From positions 3,299 to 67,298 of the forward strand of contig PYST01000092.1 of the NCBI GenBank assembly GCA_003049485.1: a stretch of 64,000 bases of DNA, written 5' to 3'. The notes beneath the pieces were generated by a model that saw nothing but the letters and a program-made list of their open reading frames with translations, searched no databases and was not told where the DNA came from. A program made the position numbers and the translations under genes. The stretch comes from Ophioceras dolichostomum (lineage: Eukaryota > Ascomycota > Sordariomycetes > Magnaporthales > Ophioceraceae). How positions within the stretch are numbered: position 1 is the first letter of the stretch; each line of letters opens with the position of its first letter. This document shows, one piece after another, positions 1 through 11,394 of the stretch.

Positions 1-1949
1 CCCCCCCCCCCCCTCCCCCCAAAAAAATAGAGCAATTCTGCCATCGGTAATACCCAACGAACTGATTCAATCCCCGATGACCGCCGCCATCATCTTTCTT
101 GTCGCATGCATGAGCTGTTAGGAGAGAGCTTTGATGCGTTGTCTTGGAGCTTCGAAGGGGGCTTGAGCTGGGCTGCCAATAAGCTGCAGTGGAGCTCCAG
201 GCGCTATCGGCGAGAGACATTGGTGGAAGCTTGCAGCGCTTCTTCTTTGGAGTCGCCCAGCATGTCTGGGCCAGCTGGGCCTCGACCCACCAGTCCGGAA
301 CAGGGGTCCTCGCTCGTTCGGATAGTCTCCCCTTCCCGTCCCTTAGTAGGAACAAGGCGGACCGAAAGTGGCGGCCTCTGGCAGATGACTACCTAGTGAT
401 CAGCATGCGATGCTCACAAGCAAGGAACCGGAGAAAAAAAATTACCTACCTAAAAAGCGGCAAAAGAGGCAAAAGCGTACCGTCAGCGTGGATGCGAGAG
501 CATCAAAACCATGCAACCCCAAGCCAAGCTAGACAGGTCGAGAGTCATCTCCTTTGGAAACAATCTTGAGACAAGCATATTCGGTGAAAGAAATAAAAGA
601 GAAATTTTTAGTTTTTCGCCCAGGTCGTCTTAGGACAAGGCAACCAAGCCACGCATATATACGACATTACTGAGGCCGAACCATGCACCCTTTGTTGATG
701 CCCGACCTCCGAGTCCGCAAGCCTTGGACATCAATGCAGCCCGCGTATGTGGCATCATCGAACAGCCAACCAACCAGACAACTGCCTACCCTCGGATGTC
801 TATTCCAGCCCATACTTTGTTTTTCCCGGCCTGAGGTCGAGGACACGCACTCAGGCAGCTCATCCAAGACAGAGTGACCTTGACAACCTGCTAGCTGAGT
901 GAGAGCACGACCTGACCATGTATACACCACACCGGAGGAGGATCGGGAGACTCATGTCTCGAATTCTTCTACTCCCTTACAGACGGATGGATGGACAGAC
1001 GGCGTGCCACGTGTCTTCACATGTCTTCAGACCGGGCAACTTGTGCATCAAAAGAATGACGCGGACAAAGGCCGGTGAGAGGCTCAACTGCGTCAGACAA
1101 CAGACAGGACGATGCAGCCCCTCGAATCTCTCGGGGCAAATTACTGCTGCACTCTTGTCTGACTGCCTATGTACCTAGGTAGCTCGATGCCTCTCCAATT
1201 TTTTTTTGTCCTGCTCACCACCTCCGCTCTCTAGCCTCCTCATCCTCTCATCCTCACCTACCCTTTCCCTCTCCTCCGATCACATCTCATTCTCCGGGAC
1301 TGGCCTGCCGGCAGCCGGCACCTTAAAAGGAAGGTCTCATTTCTGTTCTAGAAACACTCCGGTCAGGTACCTTCCTGCGGCCGCCTTTTCAGACCCGCAT
1401 GCACGATGTTGCGATGCCGATGCAGGCACACTTCACTTGCCACGCCGGCAACAGCAGGGGTGCTGACCGCCATTTCGGTCGGCCCCCCTGTCTCGCCGGA
1501 AGGCATCTAGAAGGCGTCCGAAGGCGTCCGAAAACGGGTGGGGTGTTGATATCGAGAAAAAAACAACGGAAAAAAAAACCCAAAAGAACTCGAGATTAAG
1601 TTATTCGTAGGGCGATGTACCGTGGTCGCCGTAGTAGTAATACAGTGATTATACACACAGTGTTCCTCTCCGAGGAGGCGTGGCTTTTGATGTTGCTTCT
1701 GGTTGCTGATGAGCTGACTGGCTGCTGATTGATGACGGCGTGTCATGTTGCCGTTGGTCGAGGAAATGAAGGGGAATACATAAGAAGACTCAAAAAAGAA
1801 AAAGAGGTCGAAAGTCGAAAAGAAAATACCGCCGTGTGCCCCAGACAAAAGAGCAAGTTACCTAGAGAGATAGAGTGAAAGAGAAAAAACGAAGAGGGCG
1901 TTCTGCACCATGATGTGTGCTAGACGCTATACATGACATGACCCTAACC
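1..1949. other. Intergenic region, no gene supported
   Basis: The window opens with a C homopolymer (positions 1-19, interrupted by one T), which resembles the homopolymers beside the Ns further along and is probably an assembly edge. The rest contains only short overlapping open frames with no recognisable protein. It includes pyrimidine-rich tracts around 1205-1290 and a TACCTAGGTA-type motif near 1170. The right end should hold the 3' untranslated region of the minus-strand aldehyde dehydrogenase gene. Confidence 0.6.
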
Positions 1950-3788
1950 CTAACGCCTCGACCGCAAGGCGCTAGTTATCATCGGGATCTTGTTCGGGGG
2001 CGTCAATCCATACAGCCCGAGATAAGAAGCAAGGAGAACGAGCAGCCAGCGCGAGAACACACCTTTAGCACCACCACCACCACCGTTCTTCCGACGACCG
2101 CCGCCCAGCGTCAGCAGCAGGCCGAGCCAGTAGCTCAAACCCTTCACGATCTTGCCGTCCCGGTCGAAGTCCGGCGCGCCGCCCTGCAGGCGGTCGATGA
2201 GCTTGAGGTCCGCGAGGCGGTAGGGCATGTAGCGCACGGACAGCATGCCCTCCATCCACGCGGGGGACGTGGCGATGGTGCGCCTGTGCGAGAAGCAGTC
2301 GAAGGAGGCCCTGCCGCGGTAGGAGCCCGTCCCCGAGGTGCCCACGCCGCCGAACGCGCACGTGCCGGTCGTGATGTGCGCGAGGGAGTCGTTCAGGCTG
2401 GCGCCGCCGGACGTGACGTTGTCGATGACTAGGTACGTACAAAGTGGTACAAAGTTGGCACGGCGTCAGCGAGTCCGCAAGAGAAGAGAGCATAGAAAGA
2501 AAACGAGATTGCGAGAGAAGAGGATAGAGAGGGAGAGAGGGAGGGGGAGAGGAAGTAAGAGATTACCTTTCTTATTCTCAGCGTCCGAGCCGAAAGTATA
2601 CAGCGCGAGAGGGGTCGGATCGACCTCGTTAGCGATCTTGATGGCGTCGTCAAGCCGGTCGAAGGGCAGGATGGCGAAGATGGGGCCGAACGACTCCTCG
2701 GCCACCATGGGGTCGTCCTTGGAGTCGACCAGCACGGCGGTCGGCTCCATGAACAGCGTGGCCTGCTCCATCTGGCCGCCCATAACGATCTTGCCCCTGG
2801 TCTCGTCGAGCATGCGCTTCATGCGCAGCCAGTGGCGCTCGTTGACGATGTGGCACATGTCCCCCGCGCGGGCGCCCTTGGGAAAAAAGACGTTGCGCGC
2901 GGCGTTGAGCTCGGCGATGAAAGCGTCGACCACGGAGCGCTCGACCAGGACGTAGTTCTCCGACAGGCACACCTGGCCCGCGTTCAGGGTCTTGGGCCAC
3001 AGCAGCCGCTTGGCCGCGAGCTTGAGGTTCGCGTTGCGCGTGACGAAGGCCGGGTTCAGCCCGCCCAGCTCGAGCGTGACGGGCGTGAGGTGCTCGGCGG
3101 CCTTGCGGGCGATGATCTTGCCGACGGCCTGGCCGCCGGTGTAAAAGATCTTGGCCCAGCGCTCGTCCAGCAGGGCGGTCGTCTCGGGCACGGCGCCGTT
3201 GACGACCGCGAAGGCGGACCGGTCGAGCCGGTCCTCGATCAGCTGCTTCGTGACGGCCGCCGTGTGGGGCGCGCTCTCGGACGGCTTCACGACGGCGGTG
3301 CAGCCGGCGGCGATGGCGCCCACCAGGGGCTGGAGCAGCAGCTGCACGGGGTAGTTGTACGCGCCGATGATGAGGGCTGCGCCGAGGGGCTCCTTGTGGT
3401 AGCGGGTCTTGTGGACGGCGAACACGAGAGGCACCTCCAGGCGGCCGGGGTACTCGTCCTTGGCGAAGGTGTCCAGGTTCTTGAGCATGTATTGGCAGTC
3501 CCTCATGACCCAGCCGACCTCGGTGAGCATCACCTCGTACTCAGGCTTGTTGAAGTCGCGCTTCATGGCCTCAACGAGCTGGGGAGTGTAGTCCGCGAGC
3601 GCCCAGTAGAGCTTCCTCAGCTGGACTTTGCGCCACTCAAGGCTCTTGGTCTTGTTGGACCGGAACGCCGCCCGGACCTTCTCGCAGATCTGCGGGATGG
3701 TGCTGACCTCAGTGGCCTCGAAGGCAGGGAGGACCACGGCGGTGGTGGCGACATCATTGGTGGGAGCGGGTGACTTGGCGGAAGACAT
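1950..3788 (-). CDS. Fatty-aldehyde dehydrogenase (ALDH3 family), membrane-anchored
   Basis: Predicted 566-residue NAD(P)-dependent aldehyde dehydrogenase that oxidises long-chain aliphatic aldehydes to fatty acids, as yeast Hfd1 and animal ALDH3A2 do. Two exons: 3788-2567 and 2428-1950, with a 138-nt intron (GTAATC...CCTAG) that is CT-rich on the sense strand. The ALDH fold fills residues about 30-500. The general base is Glu240 in LELGG, the nucleophile is Cys274 in NAGQVCLSENY, and the family signature EESFGPI lies near 364-370. The C-terminus has a Gly-rich linker followed by the hydrophobic stretch WLLVLLASYLGLYGL and a basic tail, which is a tail-anchor arrangement typical of ER or mitochondrial-surface ALDH3 enzymes. 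The ATG at 3788 gives the full N-terminus. If the intron is retained, the frame stops at 2466 and yields an anchorless protein lacking the last ALDH segment. Family assignment is firm; substrate and membrane location are inferred. Confidence 0.92.
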
Positions 3789-5111
3789 CTTGAAAGACCT
3801 CTTCTTGCCTTGGTACGATCTCTGTGTGATTTTCCGGGACCAGGTCGTGGAATGACTATCAGGTATGAAGACTGAGAGATATTGGAGGGAACAAAGGGAG
3901 GATGTGGGTTTTCAGAAGGCGGGGAGATGTGGATGACCGGCTAGCAGGTGTCCTTCAAAGCGGTCCGCTGCTTGTCATTCGGGATGGTGGTGCAAACCTT
4001 GACGTCAGCTACCATGTACCTCAGCAACCAGGAAGGTACGTTGTAGGTTCGCAGTAATCCGGGGTTCCAGTCACTTGGATTGTTTGTGTGATGCCAATGC
4101 TTTCGTGAGGGGGAATGACGGTCGCTGTGAAAACGACTGTTGAAAACCTGGAAGAGCCAGAAGCACGGAAGTTATTCACCACCCGTCGAGGGTGAGTTCA
4201 CACGACTGAGTGCAAGACGAGGTGAGGGATGAACCGACTTGTCAGATACGAATATTAAAATCATTAGTCCGCAGTGAAGCAGGCAGTGAATAGAAGACAG
4301 GCCGGCTCCGAACAGAGATCGGGCGACATGGAATAGATGGGATAGGAAGGGAGAGAGTCCCCCGGCAGCGAACAACCGCATGTGATGGCTCAACACGCTC
4401 TGTTCGCTGTGGTGATGATCCTGGTTGGTACAAGGACTATCCCCGTTGGCTTTGGTAACACCCCGAGCCCGATTACCCCACACCAGGGTACCTCGGCTCG
4501 TCAGGGATGGTTCCATCTAATACATTTGGGTGGCACTTGCATTCGCACTTGGAACTTCGGAAATGGCGAATACAAAGAAAGATATCCTTGAGCCTACCTC
4601 ATTTGGTCTACTCGATGAGATCTCTACGAGACGGAAGCCGATTCCAGAGGAACATGGATAAGATCGACGGAAGGAGCAATATCTGGGGTAAGTGGCAGCA
4701 GCCGTTAACGGCCGGCAAGTCCCGCTCCCTTTAGTGCCCAAGAAATGTCAGCCGCCACCTCGCCAGTCGGTTGAGTCGGTTGGGGACACACGTAAACACG
4801 TAAAAACAAGAACCTCTCTGGAACACTCGGTCAGATTCCAAAATCCTCCACTGGGTTTCCCAGGGAAGACATGCCAAGTGTATGTCATCCTGTATCGCAC
4901 ATGTAGTATGCGAATAGGCAGTTTTTGCTCTGGCTTTTCAGGACAGGAACGTGGCATTGCCTGGGTAGATCAGGACACGCCGACTCTTTCTATACATGAT
5001 ATACATTTCCACCTCGGTAGGTTGTTAATTTACAAGACAAGATGCCCATAGCCTATCCAGTCGCTACCCCGACGTCTCGGCGGCTCGGCTGGCTCTGTAT
5101 CACGGTCGCGC
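3789..5111. other. Intergenic: aldehyde dehydrogenase promoter and mS35 3' region
   Basis: This stretch separates the start of the minus-strand aldehyde dehydrogenase from the stop of the minus-strand mS35 gene. It must contain the former's promoter and the latter's 3' untranslated region. The short open frames here have no recognisable domains. I see no RNA gene or repeat. Confidence 0.5.
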
Positions 5112-6544
5112 TCACCGGGGACTGCGCAGGTGCGATAATGAGTTTCGGTTGTCCGCCGCTAACATGTTAATACTCTCCTCAGCGCTTGCCTCAAGAGCCA
5201 CATCCGCAGGGGTTGGGCCGAGGGCTGCCTTGATCCTCTCCCTCCCGTCAACGAGCTGGCCCGCCGCCTTCTTTGCCATGTCCAGATCATAGGACGATTG
5301 GCGCAGCCTGGCCAGATGCTCTCGCCTCTTGTTGGTCAGCCGCCATGTAGGGGGGAACTTGGGCTTCACGGTGGAGGTGTAGTGCCGTGTATCCAGGGGT
5401 ATGTCTTCGAAAGTGTCGGTCGGGTCCTACGGTGGAGCAACACCACAGTTAGCACATTTGCCAATGGAGGGGGTAAGATATACCGGCCATCTCCGTGTCC
5501 ATGGAGAGAGGGAAATGCGTAGAGAAGAATCTCACCTTGGCCTCAGCAACAAGTTTGGCTATCAGGTCACCAAGGTACCGCTTGTTCTGCGCCGGATGCT
5601 CGAAGTTCTCGCAGCTCATCTTGATCGTTTCCTTGCCCGGGTTGTATCTTGTGCCGACGAGCTTCATCAGCTTCGACTTCTGCACGTCCGTGAGAGGCAG
5701 ATCATGCGGACTGAACTCGACCACGACCTTCTTCTCGGCCGGGTGGAACTCGCCCATGTAGCTGGTGTAGCGCCATCGCAGCGGCAGCGCGTTGGTTGGT
5801 GGCTCGAAGGTCTTTGCGAATTCTGCAAGCGCGAAGAAGGTGATAGTGCAAAGGTTAGCTATTTGCCAGAACGGGACAGAAGGTTATAATGGGAACAAAC
5901 GGAGCTGGCTTACTGGCTAGCAAAGGCATTTCCCACATGGCTAAGCGCGCGTATTCTCGCATCTCGCGGTGCTCCTCGAGCTTCGCGTGAGCCATGGCCA
6001 TCATGTCGTCCTCCTGGAACTCGTCGTCCTGGTCGGTCTCCTCCACCATCAAGTCTTCGTCCCATTCGCCTTCGTTCCAGAACGGATTGCGGTTCTTAAG
6101 GACTGGTGCCATGCTCGCGGTCTCGGCTTCCTGGAACTCGGCCATCGCCTTCTTGTCGGCCTTGGAGATTTCGGCGATCTCTTCGGGGCTGAATTTCCCC
6201 CAGATCTCAGACTCCTCCTCGGTCATCTCCCCCTTCATGAGCCTGGACCAGTGAGGAAGGTCGTCTTCAAGGTCCATCTGTCTGATAGCGTCCTTCTCCT
6301 CCATGGAGTACCTCTTCCAGGCCCTTTTCGTGGATAGATCGTCGACGTCATCATCGTCCTTTCCGTCATTCGAGTTCCGCGGCACCGTCAAAGAGAGAGA
6401 GCGGCGCACCGCGGCCCGCACCGAAGGGTGGAAAGTCAGTGTCGCTGAGACGGCTGCTCTCGTCGTCGAAGCTCCGAGTCCTGAATAACTTCTCCTCCCA
6501 GCGGCACGCACGCACCACCTCAAAGAATTTGCAGCCGCCGCCAT
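5112..6544 (-). CDS. RSM24: Mitochondrial small-subunit ribosomal protein mS35 (Rsm24 type)
   Basis: Predicted 410-residue component of the mitochondrial ribosome small subunit. Three exons: 6544-5914, 5822-5536 and 5426-5112, with introns of 91 and 109 nt (GTAAGC...GCAG and GTGAGA...GTAG), and the reading phases fit. The first 50 or so residues are Arg/Ala/Ser-rich and nearly free of acidic residues, as in a mitochondrial presequence. An acidic, charged linker follows (residues about 55-200). Exons 2 and 3 encode the conserved mS35 domain, recognised from the segments KVVVEFSPHDLPLT, RYNPGKETIKMSCENFEHP, QNKRYLGDL and DPTDTFEDIPLDTRHY, followed by KPKFPPTWRLT. The gene lies divergently from ALG13, with only 275 bp between the start codons if ALG13 starts at 6820. 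Identification is by recalled family conservation. Confidence 0.9.
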
Positions 6545-6819
6545 TCTCAGCGGGTCAGGAAATGCATTACCCGAAGAGGTGGTGAATTAATCCCAACTTC
6601 TTCAATCGGTTCTTGTCGTCTGGCGAATCCTCGACCTCCGCAAAATTACCAGCCAAGTCGGGAATTTCTCTTCGAGCAAGACCACACCAGAAAAAGATCC
6701 CGGTCCGAATTCTGCATGGACAACAAGGGTCCTCCCAATTCCTGCCTCCCAAATCTCACCGCCTTCTTATCAGCCCCATTCTGCCGGCGCGCATTCGCGA
6801 TAAAGCAGAGTGATGATTG
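6545..6819. promoter_or_regulatory. Short divergent promoter between mS35 and ALG13
   Basis: Only 275 bp separate the mS35 start (minus strand) from the first in-frame ATG of the ALG13 frame (plus strand), so both promoters must share this interval, unless ALG13 transcription starts inside its own extension. The first 180 codons of the ALG13 frame could then be partly 5' leader. I see no clear TATA box. Confidence 0.5.
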
Positions 6820-8499
6820 ATGATGCAGGCCCCCGACGATCATCATCACCACTTACCTTCCTTTTTTCCTATTCCTCCTCCTGTCGACCAGAGTGAAACG
6901 ACGACAACCGACACAGTTGAGGGAGTCGGCATCACGGGCGATGTCGTTGAGCGGCTCGATCGACTCCGCCACGAGTCCGCCGCATCCGCCGACACCGCCG
7001 ACTTGCGGGAGAGCCTGGCTCTTTCGTACCACATCTGTCGCCTGAAGCTCCAGCGCCTGCACCAGCTGAACCGCGAGGGCAGCTTGCCGCGTGCCTCGGA
7101 CAAGATTGTGAACCAGGACCGCTTCCGCATATCTGGTTTGTACCACTCGTTCAATAACAGCAACACCAGAATCACAGGAAACTACGACCAGGTGGCCAAC
7201 CCGGGCAACCTGGGTACTGTCAATTACGAAGGCCAGGCCAAGCAGAACTTGAACAGTCACATGCTGAGGCGGCCCCACGACGACGAATTCCAGGACCCCT
7301 TCTCCGTGCACTTCTCCCTCAAGCAGCAGCAGCAGCAGCAGCAGACACAGCACTTCGCCATGGTCGACACGGCCCCGCTCCAGGCGGAAGCCACCAACCC
7401 GCAACTGCCACGCCGGGCGTTCGTCTCGGTCGGCGCCACTGCGGGCTTCCGCAAGCTGCTCGACGCGGTCCTGGAGCCGGCGTTCCTCCGCTGGATGCGG
7501 GAGTACGGCTTCGTCCAGATCGACGTGCAGTGCGGGCCGGACGAGCATTGGTTCCGCGATCGCCTCGCGGCCGGCATCCCCGGTGGCGTCGGTCAGGTCT
7601 ACGGAATCGCGTTCAATTGCTTTGCGTACACCACCCGCATGCACGAGCACATCCTGCCCTGTCGACCCGTGGCCGGCAAGCAGAATGCCGGTATCGTCAT
7701 TTCTCATGCTGGTAAGTGCGACGACGCAACCGACTTCATCTGTCTTCTCCGAGTCGGAAGGGACCAGGTGCATGGCAGCTGACTTTGAGATCTCTTCCAC
7801 CTTTTTTTCCCCAGGAGCCGGTACGGCGATCGAGGTGTCTCGCTGTGGCGTGCCTTTAGTCCTGGTCCCCAACCCTGGCCTCCTGGGCAACCACCAGCTT
7901 GAGCTTGCGCAGCACCTTGACGACGAGAACTGGGCCGTCAACGCCAAACTTGAGTAAGAACCCACCCTCATCCGTCCAGCCCCACCGTCCCGGTATTGTC
8001 TCGGTCGTCGTCTCGGTCGTCGTCTCGGTATGCCAATACTGTTACCTACCTAACCTACGTGTACCCGTTTCCAGCGGTCTCGCCGCAGCAGTCCGCGACG
8101 CCCACAGGCGCGCCTTCGCCGGCGGTCTCGCCGACCAGGATCCCAACGTCCTAACCAACCAGGTGTTTCCACTCCCGGACCACCAGCGAGTCACCGTCCT
8201 GGACTGGACGGCCCTGTCGTGCTATCCGGGTGCTCTTCCCCAGGCCGCGGGCGTGGTAGGCGGAAGCGGAGGCGCTCTCGAAGGCGCCGGCGGAGGCCCC
8301 TCCCAGTTCCTCCCTGGCATCCCGTCTGCCCTGCGACGAAGCAACTACCCTCCCGGTCCGCATTATGACAAGGTCGTGGAGGACAACAACAAGATGTGTA
8401 AGCTTTTATCGTTACTTTCTGTTTCTTGTCGCCTCGTGCTCTCTTCTTCAAGCTCCGAAACTAAAAAACAACTAACATCTCGGCATAGACCTCGACTAG
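6820..8499 (+). CDS. ALG13: UDP-GlcNAc transferase subunit ALG13 with long N-terminal extension
   Basis: Catalytic subunit that, with membrane partner Alg14, adds the second GlcNAc to dolichol-PP-GlcNAc on the cytosolic face of the ER, early in N-glycan assembly. Exons: 6820-7711, 7815-7953, 8075-8397 and 8489-8499. The last exon has three nucleotides before the stop beyond the split codon; the phases fit and branch site CTAAC precedes the last acceptor. The GT28-type region begins at RRAFVSVGATAGF and contains the donor-binding ISHAGAGTAIEV and the PNPGLLGNHQ segment. A Gly-rich insertion lies in exon 3. The classical start is Met181 at 7360, in a strong GCCATGG context, giving 274 residues. 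The upstream 180 codons are open in frame with an ATG at 6820 (454 residues in all), but contain no domain I recognise; they end in a glutamine run. Which start is used is uncertain; the ALG13 identity is good. Confidence 0.82.
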
Positions 8500-9311
8500 C
8501 AAGACTCCGAGACAGGTGTACGGCCCACGGCCTACGGCTCGCGTCTAACCCCCTCATTGTAACTCAGTGCGTGCCCCCTTCTGGTCCTCTTTCTAGACTG
8601 GCTGGACCCCGAGTAATGAGAGGATTGCTCTGTTCCCACCAATGGGTGGTGTCCTTCACCCATCCTACAGCTTGGAATGTCCCAGCTACCTTACCTCGTG
8701 ACCGATCCCCCCTTGCTTTTTCTTTCCTTTTTTTTGTTCTCTGCGCTGAGTTCTCATCTCATCTACAGACAAGAGAGGAGGATCTCCCCTTCCTCTCTTG
8801 ACTTAATAAGTACGAACTGATGATGAAAAGAGTTTTGAGTCTCACGACGATCTGGAATGGCATTGGGAATTTGTTTCTAGTTGCATTCGGCGTTAGGTCG
8901 CAGGAAAAGCCTCCTTTGGTACCGACTAGGCACGAACATAGACTTCCCGCGTGGTATCGAGGTACTGAACATTGGTCTGGCTTAGTTAGTGCCTGTACCT
9001 ACCGTTCCATAGCCATAACGAAAAGTTGCCTTCAGTCTCTCTCTCCTACGGTCCAAATCTCCCGGTGGTTGGCAGGCCATCTTTTGTGGTGGTTGTGCAA
9101 TACGAGCTCCCGGTTCTCACCTATACTTCCCTAATGGCAACGAATCTTCCGGAATGCGCGCTGTATTTTTGATCGTTTCTCATCGCCTTCGTCTTCATAT
9201 AACTAAGGCAACCCATGCAAAACAGCATCTCGCCACCAACCAACGCCACTCCGTGCTCTCCTCTCACTCCCGTATCGCCCACTCCGCCGTCAATACACAC
9301 GTAAATGCTCA
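8500..9311. other. Convergent intergenic region (ALG13 / AIP1 3' ends)
   Basis: This interval lies between two converging genes and should hold both 3' untranslated regions. It contains T-rich and C/T-rich stretches (about 8690-8760) but no open frame resembling a protein and no RNA gene that I can recognise. Confidence 0.5.
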
Positions 9312-11394
9312 TCATTGCAAGCCCGAAACCCCCCAAATCTTAACCGCAGCATCCGCCCCAACAGAAGCCACCTTTCCGCTCCCTTCGACCCAACACACGG
9401 CGTTCACACCATCCTTGTGCGCATTCAGCGCCTTCACCCTGCTCCCGGGCTTCGCCAGGCTCCACACAAACACGTTCGTGTCCAGCGCGCCGCTGACGGC
9501 GTGCGTGCCCGCCGCGTTCCAGCACACGGACGACACACGCGCCGTGTGCGCCGACCACCGGTCCGTGAGCTGGGCCCAGTTGCCGCCAACGGAGTACGTA
9601 CAGATCCTGCCCGCGGACCCGCCGACCGCCAGCGACTTGCCGTCTGGGGAGAAGGCGAGCGCCGTGACGCTCGGCCCGGGAGGCTGCTGGATGACGGTCA
9701 CTTCCGAGAGGGAGCTGCTGGAGGAGTCGACCTGGTACATGACGACCGAGTTCTTGTCGGTGCCGACGGCGACGAGGCTGCCGTGCGCCGCCACCGCGGT
9801 GGGCGGGTCCTTGGTCGTCAGCTGGCCAACCTGCTTGTCGTCCTTGTAGACGGCGATGCCGTCGGCCAGCGCCACGACGACGCGCCCGCCGGCCGCGGCG
9901 GCCAGGCCCTTGGGCTGCGAGGCCAGCGCAACGGACGAGCCCGTGAACGTGTTGGCGGCCTCGTCCACGCTGCGCAGGTGGTCGTCCCAGCCGACGCTGT
10001 AAGTCCTGCCGCTGCCGCTGCCGACACCCGCGAAGGCCGTCACCTGATTCGAGTGCGTCTTCCCGTCGACCACCTCGGCCAGCCCCTTGGCGAGGTCCCA
10101 CCGGCACACCCTGCCGTCGAAGCTGCCGGTCCACACGCCCGTGCCGGCCGCGTTGGTGGTCATGGCCGTGATGCTCTTGTTGTGGCCCTGCACCACGCGC
10201 ACCGGCTTGTCGCTGCCCTCGACCAGGTAGTTCAGGTCGCCCGACAGGCTGAGCGAGATGATCAGCCCGTCCTTCCGGTTCGCCGGCCACGCCACGCCGA
10301 CCTGCTGGTCCGGCACGCTGGCCACGCCGTCTTCGGGGCCCAGCCGCCAGGTGCGCGAGACCTTTCCGGACCCGACGTCCCACGCACGCACGGTCTGGTC
10401 GGCGCTCGCGCTGACGAGCCGCTTAGAATCGGGCGAAAACGCGAGTGCGAGGATGCTGCCCGTGTGTTTCTCCCCGGCACCACCACCACCGAGCTCCCCC
10501 TTCGGCTCGCCCGTCTTGCCGTCGTACAGCTGGATGCGCCTGTCGGCGCCAGCGGTGGCCATCGTGCTGCCGTCGGGCGAGAAGGCCGTGGCCAGCACGA
10601 AGCCCTGGTGGCGGTCCGAGTTCTTGCTCGCGAACTTGAAGGGCGCGCCGTGGAGGAAGCACATGGAGCCGTCGTCGGACACGGTCGCCGCGCGCAGGGG
10701 GCGCGACTGCCGGATCGCCACCGCATTGATCACCTTGGAGTGGCCCGAGATTTCGCCCACGCTATTGCCCGAGTCGGCGGTGATGCAGTGGCCGAACCGC
10801 TCGCGGCCGTCGCCCACCGCGATGATGCGCTGCGAGTCGCCGTCCCATGCTATGTCGTTGATGCGGCCCGAGATGATGGGGTATTCGCCTGTTGCGCCGG
10901 AGATGAGATTTGCTTGTTAGCTACCTAGGTGTTTCCGTACGTCGACCGCGGCAGAGCAGACATCAGACGCAGCCCCATAGGTAAGGTAGGTTAGGTAGGG
11001 AACCACGCAGACCTTTCGTATTGACGCATTCTACTGCATCCCACACTCTAACCTGACCAGAGACATCACCGCTCGCAATGTAGAAGCCGCTGGGGGCGAA
11101 TCGGGCGACGGTCGTCTGCACGGTGTGCCCAGTGTACTGCTTGGCGTTTTCAGGGTTGTCGATCGACCGTACGAAGATGGATTTGCCGGACTGGTAAGCC
11201 GTAGACGTTAGCAGAGCGCCATGCGATGTAGGTCATATCGGCCCGCCTTTCGGTGGGGTTTCAACAAGAGAGAACCGGAGTAGATATACCGCGTATGCTA
11301 TCCTCTCGCCTTTGCTATCGCACGATATATGCGTCGGCTGGCCCCGGGTGGTTCCAGGAGTCGCTGCGAGAATCTTCTCAATGGTGATGGACAT
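9312..11394 (-). CDS. AIP1: Actin-interacting protein 1 (WD40 repeats)
   Basis: Predicted 619-residue cytoplasmic protein that works with cofilin to disassemble actin filaments at cortical patches and hyphal tips. Three exons: 11394-11290, 11190-11013 and 10888-9312, with introns of 99 nt (GTATAT...CCAG, branch GCTAAC) and 124 nt (GTCTGC...ACAG). The protein begins MSITIEKILAATPGTTRGQP, the usual Aip1 opening. It continues as two beta-propellers' worth of WD repeats: examples are GHTVQTTVARFAPSGFY, SGRINDIAWDGDSQRI, GFVLATAFSPDGSTMATAG, GSILALAFSPDSKRLVSAS and a final repeat ending VASVGADAAVKIWGV. The length matches the family (about 600). The second intron carries ACCTACC/TACCTAGGTA repeats also found elsewhere in the window. 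A long open frame on the opposite strand of exon 3 is a by-product of G/C-rich third positions. Confidence 0.93.

Noticed and set aside
1940..1956. Telomere-like (CCCTAA)n sequence
   Set aside because: There are only about two copies, at the 3' end of the aldehyde dehydrogenase gene; this is too short to indicate a telomere.
6853..7971. A 372-codon open frame antisense to ALG13
   Set aside because: It crosses ALG13 exon-intron boundaries that have good splice signals, and the plus strand carries the conserved glycosyltransferase motifs.
9315..10928. A 537-codon open frame antisense to AIP1
   Set aside because: It mirrors the WD40 exon. Long antisense frames arise from G/C-rich third codon positions, and its composition (Arg/Gly/Ala/His-rich) has no domain.
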